From CAYNND01 sp964398775 (GTDB lineage: Bacteria; Patescibacteriota; Minisyncoccia; Phycocordibacterales; UBA2100), in NCBI GenBank assembly GCA_964398775.1, contig CAYNND010000004.1:1-64000 (forward strand): a stretch of 64,000 nt of DNA. Reading direction: 5' to 3'. Shown here piece by piece: positions 24,213-33,207 of this stretch. The notes under the pieces are model-generated. The model had not been told where the DNA came from and did no database searches. It saw only the letters and a list, made by a program, of their open reading frames with translations. Every line of letters starts with the position of its first letter. The first letter of the stretch is position 1. The position numbers and the translations under genes were made by a program.

Positions 24213-25220
24213 ATGAATCGTCAGACCCTATGTGCAACTATTCTTGCGCTTTCACTTTGTGCAAGTGCTGCGTATGCCCAAAGTGTAAAGTCAACGAAAG
24301 TTGTTGAGAAGAAGTCTGACAGCGCGAGCGATAAAAAAGAGTGTCCAAAGTTTACCGAGCTTTTATACTTTGGTGTGACAGATAAGGAAACAAAAGGACA
24401 GGTAACACAGCTGCAAGAATGGCTCCGTAACTACCCCGCAATTTATCCAAGTGGTACTGTCTCAGGGACATACACAGAAGAAGTGGAACTTGCGATACGA
24501 AAACTCCAGAAGCAGAAAGCACTTGTTACTCCGGGGCTTTCGTGTAAAACAGGCTACGGACTTGTCGAAGAGAAAACACGGAAGTATCTCAATGATAATC
24601 TCTGGTGTGAACCTATCATCCCTCGTGAAAAAGTTGCCTGTGGTAGTGTGACCTGTCCGACATTGACGCGTACACTCGCGCGCGGCATGGCAGATCCTGA
24701 AGGTGTACTCGGTGAAATTGCAATGCTGCAATGCTTCCTTGCTCGTGAGGGAACACTCAATCCAGCCTTGGTAAACGGCGCATATGGTCCTTCGACAGAG
24801 CGAGCGCTCTTGCAGTATCAGGCGCGTATCGGTGTCGCGCAGACTGGTTCAGTCGGTGCACAGACACGAAGTGCAATCGCAAAATGTGGCAAGGCAAATA
24901 CAACTACAGGAGCGCAGTCAAAGTCACAACGCTACTCATTCTTCATCAAGCCTGCTTCAGGTGATGCGCCGCTTGAGATAGCACTTTCGTTTGCACTCAA
25001 TGGAACGACTTGCTCATCGTATTCAGTCGACTGGGGTGATGGTACTGCACCACTTGCATACGATGCTGGTCGACCAGCAACATGTGCTCAGCAGCCGATT
25101 ACGCTGTTTGAAAAACATACCTACACAAAACCAGGACTCTACACGGTGACACTTAAGCATGGCCAAGATACACTCGGCCGCATCCCTGTGGTGAACCAGG
25201 CACAGATTACTGTGCGGTAA
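24213..25220 (+). CDS. Secreted protein with two PG-binding domains and one PKD domain
   Basis: A 335-residue protein. A signal peptide (about 1-23, ending AYAQ) is followed by a first PG_binding_1-like domain (about 45-130: VTQLQEWLRNYPAIYPSGTVSGTYTEEV), a second one (about 150-225: MLQCFLAREG, GAYGPSTERALLQYQ) and a C-terminal PKD domain (about 240-334: YSVDWGDG, FEKHTYTKPGLYTVTL). AATACT (24201-24206) ends 6 nt before the ATG. It is tandem with a shorter relative at 25275 and is likely a wall-attached surface protein. Confidence 0.85.
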   Translation: MNRQTLCATILALSLCASAAYAQSVKSTKVVEKKSDSASDKKECPKFTELLYFGVTDKETKGQVTQLQEWLRNYPAIYPSGTVSGTYTEEVELAIRKLQKQKALVTPGLSCKTGYGLVEEKTRKYLNDNLWCEPIIPREKVACGSVTCPTLTRTLARGMADPEGVLGEIAMLQCFLAREGTLNPALVNGAYGPSTERALLQYQARIGVAQTGSVGAQTRSAIAKCGKANTTTGAQSKSQRYSFFIKPASGDAPLEIALSFALNGTTCSSYSVDWGDGTAPLAYDAGRPATCAQQPITLFEKHTYTKPGLYTVTLKHGQDTLGRIPVVNQAQITVR

Positions 25221-25274
25221 GGTAATCCACTCGAGCTCCTAGCGGGTATGGGTTCTCGTTTGTATACTAGCCCT

Positions 25275-26084
25275 ATGAAGCGAACACTAGCCACACTTGC
25301 AATTGCATGTGCATGTATTGCACCACTTACTACTTCAGCCCTCACTCGTGATGAGATTCTTGCAGAGATAGCACGACTCACCAAGGTAGTCGATGCAATC
25401 AAAGCGCAGTTGCGCGCGATTGGTGTTGACGTTGATTCAGTTGACCCTGGTGTACCAAACACACCGTTGCCGACGGTTACTTCAGGCTGCCTGAACTGGT
25501 TCCGTACGATGAGTCTTGGTATGCAGGGAAGCGATGTGACACAGCTTCAAACATTTCTCGTGAGACAAGGAGTACTTGATGCTGAGCCGACAGGCTACTA
25601 TGGCTCACTCACTCGTGGTGCTGTCTATAAGTGGCAACTCGCTGCAACGCTCGATGGAACAGGAAATGTAGATAGAAATACTGCAGATACAATGAATGCA
25701 TACTGTAGCACTGGCAGAACGCCAGTGACTGGAACCACCGGTACGACTGGTACAACAGGTACGACAAATCCTCGACTCCCTGTAGCGCCTGTTGATAGAT
25801 TCTCATTCACTATAGAACCAAAGACAGGTACAGCTCCGCACCAAGTTTCTGCATTCTTTGCTATCAGTGGTACTACGTGTACTGCATACGCGCTTGATTG
25901 GGGAGATGGCACGACTGGAGTGAGTCGCGAGGGAAGTACATCGACATGTGATCCAGATAGTATCAATCGTCAGCTCACGCACGTCTATCAGAGTCGTGGT
26001 ACATACACAGTCACCTTCAAGACAATCCGCGGGTATCTCTCAAGTGCACCAATCGTCTCGCAAGGTACCGTAGTTGTCCAGTAG
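25275..26084 (+). CDS. Secreted PG-binding and PKD protein with GTT-repeat linker
   Basis: A 269-residue protein. Signal peptide (about 1-22), a short coiled coil (about 24-50), a PG_binding_1-like domain (about 72-145: LGMQGSDVTQLQTFL, GYYGSLTRGAVYKWQ), a linker of repeated G-T-T units (about 152-165) and a PKD domain (about 173-268: YALDWGDG, THVYQSRGTYTVTF). TATACT (25263-25268) ends 6 nt before the ATG. The same order of parts occurs in the proteins at 384 and 24213, so this is a local paralogous family. Confidence 0.85.
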   Translation: MKRTLATLAIACACIAPLTTSALTRDEILAEIARLTKVVDAIKAQLRAIGVDVDSVDPGVPNTPLPTVTSGCLNWFRTMSLGMQGSDVTQLQTFLVRQGVLDAEPTGYYGSLTRGAVYKWQLAATLDGTGNVDRNTADTMNAYCSTGRTPVTGTTGTTGTTGTTNPRLPVAPVDRFSFTIEPKTGTAPHQVSAFFAISGTTCTAYALDWGDGTTGVSREGSTSTCDPDSINRQLTHVYQSRGTYTVTFKTIRGYLSSAPIVSQGTVVVQ

Positions 26085-26100
26085 AGATTTCTTATCAATA

Positions 26101-26126
26101 AAAAAGACCCCGAGGGGTCTTTTTTT
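26101..26126. terminator. Bidirectional intrinsic terminator
   Basis: An AAAAAGACCCC/GGGGTCTTTTT stem with a GA loop. It overlaps the stop codon of the convergent HhH gene. Confidence 0.9.
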
Positions 26127-26559
26127 ATCGGAGTCTTCCGCCAGGGAGGAGTACTTGGTATTCCTCGAGTTCTGCCCATTTACCTTCTATTGCAAGCGCC
26201 GCTTGATCAGGCCATGAGCTTGGGTCGTGCATTTGGAATCGCTCACCACCTTTCTGCAAGATTGCCTTGAGTGATTCTGCGGTTGCAGTTGCAAGCATGT
26301 GCCAGTTCATAATGCCGTTGTTCTTCAAAAGCTCTTCGATTTTTGGGCCGATTCCTTCCACAACTTGGAGACTTTCCTCAGTGAATTTTCGGTACTTTTC
26401 TGGACGTGGATCTTCTTGCACAATAATCACTGGGTTTTCTGAGTGGTCCCACAACCATCGGAAGAACCATCCGAGCAAGAAGGAGATGAGCAACATGATG
26501 ATGACCTCCCACGTAGCGTCGGTCAGGTCGTATGCTTGTGTGACTGGTTGTGTAAACAT
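26125..26559 (-). CDS. Membrane-anchored helix-hairpin-helix protein (cassette 2)
   Basis: A 144-residue paralogue of the protein at 5716. One membrane helix (about 18-38) is followed by a short linker and the HhH domain (LQVVEGIGPKIEELL), ending in LKAIL, FQMHD and WPDQAALAIEGKW. It lacks the Cys-rich stretch and the long Pro/Ala linker of its paralogue. The start at 26559 (MFTQPV) is preferred over a TTG two codons upstream. It lies 31 nt after the peptidoglycan-binding partner gene, with the shared AT-rich intergenic motif. Confidence 0.75.
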   Translation of the reverse strand: MFTQPVTQAYDLTDATWEVIIMLLISFLLGWFFRWLWDHSENPVIIVQEDPRPEKYRKFTEESLQVVEGIGPKIEELLKNNGIMNWHMLATATAESLKAILQKGGERFQMHDPSSWPDQAALAIEGKWAELEEYQVLLPGGRLR

Positions 26560-26590
26560 AATCAAAAATAAACGTAATTAAATAAATGTA

Positions 26591-27064
26591 TTACTGCTTC
26601 ACCACACTGCTACAGTAGAGCGTATTGATGACATAGAGTGTTGACTCTTGCACGCGGCCAGTTGGCTGTGAAAGTCCGTATGGTGTGAGAATTGTTGTTC
26701 GGTATTTTTGCTGAAAGCGTTTCACTGCAGCGATATCAGAAGTGCCGTAGACTCCGTCCATACTGATATCCTCTCCTTCAAACGTGTAGAGGAAGTATTC
26801 AAGTGCCTTTACAGCTGCCGGGTCATTTTGTGCACCAGGGATAACATACTGGTACATCAGTCCTGCGCACTCCTCAACTGCGGGTGTTTGAACACCTTGT
26901 CCACCTTTTGCATGACCTCCACCTTGAGAGACAACTGCTACGGGCTCAGCTTGAGCGCAGAATCCTTTAATGCCACAGGTATACCAATAGAAGGAGATTC
27001 CACCCCAGATAAAAAAGAGACCAAGGACGACGAGCGCGTACTTTCTGTGTTCAGTGAGTTCCAT
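26591..27064 (-). CDS. Membrane-anchored peptidoglycan-binding protein (cassette 2)
   Basis: A 157-residue protein with one membrane helix (about 8-27), the juxtamembrane motif WYTCGIKGFC (compare WYMCTIKGVC at 6246-6800), a Gly-rich linker and a PG_binding_1-like domain (about 75-155: AVKALEYFLYTFEG, DGVYGTSDIAAVKRFQQKY). It occupies the same position before an HhH gene as the OmpA-like protein of cassette 1; the wall-binding domain is of a different family, but the anchor and the cysteine motif are shared. Confidence 0.78.
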   Translation of the reverse strand: MELTEHRKYALVVLGLFFIWGGISFYWYTCGIKGFCAQAEPVAVVSQGGGHAKGGQGVQTPAVEECAGLMYQYVIPGAQNDPAAVKALEYFLYTFEGEDISMDGVYGTSDIAAVKRFQQKYRTTILTPYGLSQPTGRVQESTLYVINTLYCSSVVKQ

Positions 27065-27161
27065 AGATATGCTCTATATGAGCTAAAAGCACCCTACGAT
27101 AGAAGTAGTGCCTTGTCAACAATGAGCCGCCTTAAGAGCCGTAAAATCAATACTTTGGTGA

Positions 27162-27827
27162 TCACCGCCCAGCAAAGGCAAATACATGTACTGCAGATGC
27201 ACCTGCATGCAAGAGTGACCGCTGTGCGGAGAGAAGCGTTGCTCCCGTCGTGACGACATCATCAATCAGTAAGATTCGTTTCCCAGTGATATCAGTCTCG
27301 CATACAAATGCATCAGATACATTTGAGATTCGTTCGGTACGACCGAGATTTGTTTGCGGGAGTGTATTTCGAGTACGTTTCAGGAGTGTCGGGAAGAGGA
27401 GCGCGCTTAGTGTCGGCTCTCTCTGCGCGATACGCTCGCAGGCAAAAGTGACTTGGTTAAAACCACGCTCGCGAAGTCGCTGCGCAGATAGAGGAATTGG
27501 CACGATATAGTCGATACGCTCATTCGCGCAGATATTTTGCACATGCGCTGCAAGAAGTGATGCAATACGTTCAACTGACTCAACACTCCCGTGATATTTG
27601 AGTGTATGAATGAGCGCACGAACTGACGGTTCGTTTACTGGCAGGGCATAGGTGATTGGGCTACCACCTTTGCGAACTTGCTGGATGTGTACGTATGTAG
27701 AGTCTACAGTGCGTGCAAGTTCCTCATCAGTAGTGAGTGGGGTAACAAAACGCAGTGCCTTGAACACGAGGTGCGAACAGACACGCACTCGGTGCATAAA
27801 ATACTGTATTATCACGATGCTTTTCAT
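27162..27827 (-). CDS. comF: ComF-family phosphoribosyltransferase-like protein
   Basis: A 221-residue protein. The PRPP-binding motif RILLIDDVVTTGAT is intact, and the family block YIVPIPLSAQRLRERGFNQV is present. The N-terminal zinc finger found in many ComF proteins is absent. ComF is needed for DNA uptake in competent bacteria. It is divergent from pilM with the starts only 16 nt apart, and a type IV pilus is the usual DNA-uptake machine, so a competence role is plausible. The start is uncertain: 27827 or 27797 (MHRVRV, with TACAGT upstream). Confidence 0.85.
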   Translation of the reverse strand: MKSIVIIQYFMHRVRVCSHLVFKALRFVTPLTTDEELARTVDSTYVHIQQVRKGGSPITYALPVNEPSVRALIHTLKYHGSVESVERIASLLAAHVQNICANERIDYIVPIPLSAQRLRERGFNQVTFACERIAQREPTLSALLFPTLLKRTRNTLPQTNLGRTERISNVSDAFVCETDITGKRILLIDDVVTTGATLLSAQRSLLHAGASAVHVFAFAGR

Positions 27828-27843
27828 GATATCATAGGCATAC

Positions 27844-29007
27844 ATGGGATTGTTTGACATCATCACAAAAAGCCTCGGGTCGGTACCTTCGCTCGGAGGT
27901 TCTCAAAGTGTGGTAGGTATCGACATCGGCTCATCATCTATCAAGATGGTGCAGCTGCGACGTGAACATGGGAAAGCAGTGCTTGAAACCTACGGCGCTA
28001 TTTCACTTGGTCCCTACGCAGATTTGCATGCAGGCCAAGTCGCGCGCCTCCCAGCTCAGCGTCTTGCTGATGCACTCCGTGATTTGATGCGCGAATCAAA
28101 CATCACTGCGAAGACTGCGGGTGTTGCTATACCGTTCACTTCAAGTCTCACCTCTATTATTGAGATTCCACCGATGAGTAAGGACCAGCTCCAGCGAGTC
28201 ATCCCGCTTGAAGCACGAAAATATATTCCGGTACCAATGAATGAAATTACACTTGATTGGTTTGTCATTCCGAAAGATGAATTTTCAGAGAACATGGACC
28301 CAAGCAGTGGGGAAAAGAAAAAAGATGTCATGGAAGTGCTGCTTGTTGCGATACATAACGATATCCTCAATACGTTTCAATCAGTCATGACTGATATACA
28401 GATTCAGCCGCAATTTTATGAACTGGAGGTATTTAGTGCAGCTCGTTCATCACTCGGTCACGGCGTTGCACCAGTGATGCTCGTCGATATTGGTGCATCC
28501 ACAACAAAAGTGTCTATCATTGAGCGAGGCATCGTGCGCATGTCGCATATCATAAACCAGGGTGGTCAAGAGATGACACTTTCTATTACCCGAGCCATGA
28601 ATTGGGACTTCGAAAAGGCGGAGCGAGTGAAGCGAGAACAGGGAATGCAGCTTTCAGGTGACATAGCTGGTGCACCGACTGGTCCTGGTGCATTGCCGCC
28701 TCCGTCGATTCGTACCGCATTGTTATCAACACTCGGTCGTATAATACCTGACACACATAAAGTATTATTGAACTACGGGAAGAAGTATCAGAAGAATGTA
28801 CCGCACATTATCTTTACCGGTGGTGGCGCGACTGTGAAGGAGATACTCCCGTATGCACAAGAGAGACTTGGTGCTGAAGTGTTAATCGCACATCCATTTG
28901 AAAAAGTGGAAGCGCCAGCATTTCTTATCGATGTCTTGAAAGAGGTAGGTCCTGAGTTTGCAGTGGCAGTCGGAGTTGCACTTCGACAAATCCAGAACTC
29001 AGGTTGA
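27844..29007 (+). CDS. pilM: Type IV pilus assembly ATPase-fold protein PilM
   Basis: A 387-residue actin-like protein of the inner-membrane alignment complex. The ATP-binding fold shows VVGIDIGSSSIKMVQL, later VDIGASTTKVSI and IIFTGGGATVKEI. It binds the cytoplasmic tip of PilN. It is the first gene of the 27.8-40.0 kb pilus locus. TATCAT (27830-27835) ends 8 nt before the ATG and overlaps the start region of comF on the other strand. Confidence 0.93.
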   Translation: MGLFDIITKSLGSVPSLGGSQSVVGIDIGSSSIKMVQLRREHGKAVLETYGAISLGPYADLHAGQVARLPAQRLADALRDLMRESNITAKTAGVAIPFTSSLTSIIEIPPMSKDQLQRVIPLEARKYIPVPMNEITLDWFVIPKDEFSENMDPSSGEKKKDVMEVLLVAIHNDILNTFQSVMTDIQIQPQFYELEVFSAARSSLGHGVAPVMLVDIGASTTKVSIIERGIVRMSHIINQGGQEMTLSITRAMNWDFEKAERVKREQGMQLSGDIAGAPTGPGALPPPSIRTALLSTLGRIIPDTHKVLLNYGKKYQKNVPHIIFTGGGATVKEILPYAQERLGAEVLIAHPFEKVEAPAFLIDVLKEVGPEFAVAVGVALRQIQNSG

Positions 29008-29020
29008 TATACGAACTTTT

Positions 29021-29839
29021 ATGGAATCACCAATCAACTCATCATTCATTCCAACGAAAATCTCACTCGGTGAGCGTCCTCGTGAAGAGTATGGCTCTGA
29101 TGCGTTTGATGTGATGGTGCTACTCGGAGTGATAGCACTTGTTGTCGCTGGTACGATGGCTGCCGGAGTCTTTCTCTACAAACAATTTCTCGCGAACGAT
29201 TTGGCGGCGAAAAAAGAACAGCTCAATAAAGCAAAAAAAGCATTTCAGCCTGACTTGGTGCGTGACCTGACTCGACTCGATGAACGCATCTCAATTGCGG
29301 AAGGAGTCTTGCAGTCTCATATTGCACCTTCAGCATTTTTTGATGTATTGAGTCAGATTACACTCAAAACGATTGAGTATAAGGGGCTCGAATACGAATT
29401 CACCGGCACTGACTCACTCCACGTCGTTATGAATGGTCGCGCTGCAAGTGTAAACGGTATTGCATATCAGGCGCGTGTCATGAGTACACATCCTGCCATT
29501 AAGAATCCAATCTTTTCAATCGGTAACATTACGAAAGATGGTGTTGAGTTTACTGTTGAGCTCGATATAAATCCTGAAGCGGTCAACTTCGCCTCACTTA
29601 TTTCAGCCGCAGCAGTAAATAACCAAGATACCGAACAAGGTTTTATTCCGAACGAAGAAGGAGCTGCGCCAGCAGATGGTGAGGAGGGGGCAATTGAGGA
29701 AGAAGCAACAGATGGCCAACCTGCTGCACAACGTGGTGTGCCACGAGGGGGGGCTGATGTAGGTACACCGACAAAGCAGCGCCCAGCATCCCAGAACAAG
29801 AAGACCGCACCTGATGAGCTATTCGGTAACTTTGAATAA
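29021..29839 (+). CDS. pilN: PilN-like pilus assembly protein
   Basis: A 272-residue bitopic protein with a short cytoplasmic N-terminus, one membrane helix (about 31-53), a coiled coil (about 58-95) and a ferredoxin-like periplasmic region. The C-terminal tail of about 60 residues is low complexity and rich in Glu, Gly and Pro, which is unusual for PilN. The ATG at 29021 lies 14 nt after pilM. Identity rests on position and topology more than on motifs. Confidence 0.8.
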   Translation: MESPINSSFIPTKISLGERPREEYGSDAFDVMVLLGVIALVVAGTMAAGVFLYKQFLANDLAAKKEQLNKAKKAFQPDLVRDLTRLDERISIAEGVLQSHIAPSAFFDVLSQITLKTIEYKGLEYEFTGTDSLHVVMNGRAASVNGIAYQARVMSTHPAIKNPIFSIGNITKDGVEFTVELDINPEAVNFASLISAAAVNNQDTEQGFIPNEEGAAPADGEEGAIEEEATDGQPAAQRGVPRGGADVGTPTKQRPASQNKKTAPDELFGNFE

Positions 29840-29841
29840 TT

Positions 29842-30525
29842 ATGGCAAAACTTATACTCGCAATCATAATGTTCATCGGTGCAGGCGCGCTCATCTTTAT
29901 CTATGTGTCACCGACATATAGTGAGACTGCAAAAGTGAAGGCAGAGATTGCAACCTACCAACAAGCGCTCGAGAAGGCGACAGAGGTACAAGAATTGAAG
30001 CGCGGCCTCCTCGCTAAACTCAATGATTTCAGTGGTGCAAATGTCGAGCGTCTTGAAAAGATGCTTCCTGACCATATCGATAACATTCACCTCGTACTTG
30101 ATTTGGATGGTATGGCAACAGCCCGTGGACTCAGTTTAAGTACAGTTAATGTGCAACGCGAAGGTGGGGCAACAAAAGAAAAGAAAGACCAAGGCGTAGT
30201 GCTTGCAGGTGCCCTGCAAGAGCAAAGAAAGTACCAGTCAGTAGTGCTTGAGTTCGGAGTCGTTGCAACATATCCAGATATGCTCGCATTCATGAGAGAC
30301 ATTGAGCGCAGTTTGCGATTGGTTGACTTGGTGAAGCTCAAGATTGGAAGTGCACAAACACAACAGCAGCAGCTTGAATTTTCTCAGATTCCAGCTGAGC
30401 TTTCACGCTTCGGTGCACAGACCCGGGGACAAACAGGTACACAAGCTGGCCTGCTTCAGACAGGAAGTGGTTTTGAGCCTACATACACATTCAATGTAAA
30501 TATAAGAACGTACTGGCTCCCTTAA
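29842..30525 (+). CDS. pilO: PilO-like pilus assembly protein
   Basis: A 227-residue bitopic protein. A membrane helix at about 3-22 is followed by a coiled coil (about 28-70) and a soluble domain (YPDMLAFMRDIERSLRLVDL), the usual PilO layout. A Gln/Thr/Gly-rich stretch precedes the C-terminal strand (YTFNVNIRTYW). It starts 2 nt after pilN. Confidence 0.85.
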   Translation: MAKLILAIIMFIGAGALIFIYVSPTYSETAKVKAEIATYQQALEKATEVQELKRGLLAKLNDFSGANVERLEKMLPDHIDNIHLVLDLDGMATARGLSLSTVNVQREGGATKEKKDQGVVLAGALQEQRKYQSVVLEFGVVATYPDMLAFMRDIERSLRLVDLVKLKIGSAQTQQQQLEFSQIPAELSRFGAQTRGQTGTQAGLLQTGSGFEPTYTFNVNIRTYWLP

Positions 30526-30535
30526 TCTATATTGT

Positions 30536-30943
30536 ATGGAATTACTTAAAAAAAACTTAACACTCATAGGAATCATATTCATGGTTATCTTGGGTGCAGT
30601 ATGGTACGCACTCTCAGCTGGGAGCGGCACTTCTGCAGCAGTAGAAGTAACTGAGGGTGGTGTTCTTGTTGCAACAGCGGGGGATCCAGAAGCAGAGGCA
30701 GACCCTGATGTGCTCAAGTTACTCCTCGATATGCGAGCAATTAAACTCGATGGACGTCTCTTTAAGTCACCAGCATTTCGCGCATTGCAAGACACCGGCA
30801 GACAAATCTTGAAAGAGCCACAAGGTCGTGTAAACCCATTTGCACCAGCAGGGTCTGACGCAGACGCAAGCTTTGGGGATGGAGCAGAGAATCAACAGGA
30901 TGAAGCAGGAGCATCTGGTAATATTCCTCAACTCACTGAATAA
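30536..30943 (+). CDS. Small pilus-operon protein, PilP-like position
   Basis: A 135-residue protein with an N-terminal membrane helix (about 8-26), a conserved-looking helix (IKLDGRLFKSPAFRAL) and the short motif GRVNPFAP, reminiscent of the 'GRxDPFxP' segment of PilP. The C-terminus is acidic and disordered. It lies between pilO and pilB, where PilP would be expected. I infer a PilP-like role; it is too short to be a full PilP. Confidence 0.65.
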   Translation: MELLKKNLTLIGIIFMVILGAVWYALSAGSGTSAAVEVTEGGVLVATAGDPEAEADPDVLKLLLDMRAIKLDGRLFKSPAFRALQDTGRQILKEPQGRVNPFAPAGSDADASFGDGAENQQDEAGASGNIPQLTE

Positions 30944-30951
30944 TAGTGAAC

Positions 30952-32772
30952 ATGGAGGATCCACTCACTATATTGATTGCACAGGGAAGCCTAACCGAAG
31001 CGCTTGCGCGGGAAATTCGTAATGAAATAGAGCGAAAAAGCATTACCGTTGAAGAGGCGCTCAAGCAGCATGGCTTCAGTGATGAGGAGATTCTTGCTGC
31101 ACAACAGGGCGGAACAATACGTGTGCCAACGAGATCTATTCGACAAGATGAAAAAGTTCCACTAGAAGTGTTGCAGTACATTCCAGAAGAATCTGCAAAG
31201 CACTACAGCGTTATTGCACTCGGACTCGAGGAGGGGATTTTGCAGGTAGGGATGATAAACCCAGATGATATTGAGGCGTTGGATGCTCTCAACTTCATTA
31301 CGCGAAAGATTGGTATTCCATACAAGATTTTCCACATCACAAAGGCTGATTTCGAGCGAGTGCTTGAAATGTATCGAGGTTTGACGGGAGATGTCGGTAC
31401 AGCACTTGACGAGCTTGCAACTGAAGTGGGTACTGACCAGGCTGATATGCAAGACGAGCTGAACAAAGTTCAGACAACTCCGAATAAACCTGATGCGACA
31501 ATCCAGGAGGATGCACCAATCATCAAGATTGTAGCGACAATACTTCGCTATGCAGTTGATGGAGGAGCATCTGATATTCATATTGAGCCTGCTGAGTCAG
31601 GGGTACGAGTGCGTTTCCGTCTCGATGGTTCACTCCATACGAGTCTCGTGTTGCCACGAAATACACATCAAGCGGTGATAGCGCGTATAAAAGTGCTCTC
31701 TGCGATGCGACTTGATGAGCGAAGAAAACCGCAAGATGGACGTTTCGGTGCTTCAATAAACAATCGCAAAATCGACTTTCGTGTTTCAACATTTCCAACA
31801 CCTGACGGAGAAAAGGTGGTGATGCGTATTCTCGATAGAAGTAAAGGGTTTGTGCCGCTCGGCGACCTCGGTCTTTCTGAAAAGAGTAAGACACTCATAA
31901 AAGCTGCGCTTGATAGGCCATATGGGCTCATACTTGTTTCTGGTCCAACTGGTTCCGGTAAATCCACAACACTCTACTCGATGCTCAATGAGCTCGATCG
32001 AGATACAGAAAACGTGATGTCACTTGAAGACCCGGTGGAATATCGTATGGAAGGAGTTAACCAGTCACAAGTACGAGCTGAGATTGGGTATAGTTTTGCA
32101 AGTGGTCTTCGCACTGCTTTGCGCCAAGACCCAGACGTGATAATGGTGGGAGAAATCCGAGATGGCGAAACTGCAAAGCTTGCGGTGCAGGCCGCACTTA
32201 CTGGTCACTTGGTGCTCTCGACAATTCACACCAACGATTCTACTGGTGTTATCCCACGTCTTATTGATATGGGTGTAGACCCATATTTGATTGCACCGAC
32301 ACTTACACTAGTTGTTGCGCAACGTCTTGTACGTAAGCTCAACCCAGGCACTGGAAAACCAATCGATGTTACCCCGAGTATGCGCGCAATGATGGAAGAG
32401 ACTATCAAGGATTTACCACCACAGTTTAGACCAACGTTTGGCAATATTGTGTACGAGCCTGAGCCAACACAAGGGTGTGCGACTGGTATGCGAGGTCGTG
32501 TTGCTGTGACAGAGATGTTTGGTATGAGTTCTGAGATTGAAAAAGCAATTCTTGCGCGAAAGGGTGATAATGAAATCTACGCACTCGCTCGCAAGCAGGG
32601 AATGCTCACCTTGCGAGAGGATGCTATACTGAAGGCGACGAGCAAGGTTATTCCATTCTCAGAAGTGGGCACGCTCGGTGGCGTACTTCTTGCCGAAGAA
32701 GTACAGCTTATACAGGATAGTGCTGATGAAGCAGAAAAGGTAGCGGCAGAACTAGCAACACACGTATCATGA
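30952..32772 (+). CDS. pilB: Type IV pilus extension ATPase PilB
   Basis: A 606-residue hexameric ATPase. An N-terminal MshEN/GSPII_E_N domain (about 1-150) precedes the motor with Walker A SGPTGSGKSTTLYS, Asp box EDPVEYRM, Walker B DVIMVGEIRD and His box HLVLSTIHTND. The C-terminal zinc motif is eroded: only GCATGMRGR remains of the usual paired CxxC. The ATG at 30952 is chosen; a GTG two codons upstream is possible. Its stop overlaps the response regulator start by 4 nt. Confidence 0.94.
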   Translation: MEDPLTILIAQGSLTEALAREIRNEIERKSITVEEALKQHGFSDEEILAAQQGGTIRVPTRSIRQDEKVPLEVLQYIPEESAKHYSVIALGLEEGILQVGMINPDDIEALDALNFITRKIGIPYKIFHITKADFERVLEMYRGLTGDVGTALDELATEVGTDQADMQDELNKVQTTPNKPDATIQEDAPIIKIVATILRYAVDGGASDIHIEPAESGVRVRFRLDGSLHTSLVLPRNTHQAVIARIKVLSAMRLDERRKPQDGRFGASINNRKIDFRVSTFPTPDGEKVVMRILDRSKGFVPLGDLGLSEKSKTLIKAALDRPYGLILVSGPTGSGKSTTLYSMLNELDRDTENVMSLEDPVEYRMEGVNQSQVRAEIGYSFASGLRTALRQDPDVIMVGEIRDGETAKLAVQAALTGHLVLSTIHTNDSTGVIPRLIDMGVDPYLIAPTLTLVVAQRLVRKLNPGTGKPIDVTPSMRAMMEETIKDLPPQFRPTFGNIVYEPEPTQGCATGMRGRVAVTEMFGMSSEIEKAILARKGDNEIYALARKQGMLTLREDAILKATSKVIPFSEVGTLGGVLLAEEVQLIQDSADEAEKVAAELATHVS

Positions 32773-33200
32773 CAACACCTGCACAACGAACAATCCTATT
32801 TCTCGACGATGACCCGTTCATGATTGACGTGTATTCAATTAAAATACACGAACGTGGACATACTGTAATTCCTATGACAAGTGCACAAGATGCGCTCAAG
32901 AAATTACGTGAAGGCCTCAAGCCAGATGTTATAGCGTTTGATATACGCATGCCAGGGATGGACGGATTTCAATTTGTAGAAGCACTTCGAAAAGAGCACC
33001 TCGCAGATACTATCCCGCTCATCGTGCTCTCAAACCAGTCAGAACCAGAAGATTTTAAACGAATGAAAGAGTTTGGCGTCGCAGCACAATTTATAAAAGC
33101 ACATATGCTTCCTGATGAAATGGTCACTAAGTTTGAACAAGTGATTGGTACATGGATTCCTCCACAGGGCGGCGTGCAGTTTGCTCAGCCTAAGCTATAG
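32769..33200 (+). CDS. CheY-like response regulator
   Basis: A 143-residue single receiver domain with no output domain. The acidic triad starts with FLDDDPF, the phospho-acceptor Asp lies in AFDIRMPGMDG, the switch Ser is in VLSNQ and the conserved Lys is in FIKAHM. Its position between pilB and pilT, with a 4-nt overlap to pilB, points to control of pilus extension and retraction. No histidine kinase is in the window. Confidence 0.9.
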   Translation: MTTPAQRTILFLDDDPFMIDVYSIKIHERGHTVIPMTSAQDALKKLREGLKPDVIAFDIRMPGMDGFQFVEALRKEHLADTIPLIVLSNQSEPEDFKRMKEFGVAAQFIKAHMLPDEMVTKFEQVIGTWIPPQGGVQFAQPKL

Positions 33201-33207
33201 TGGTGGT

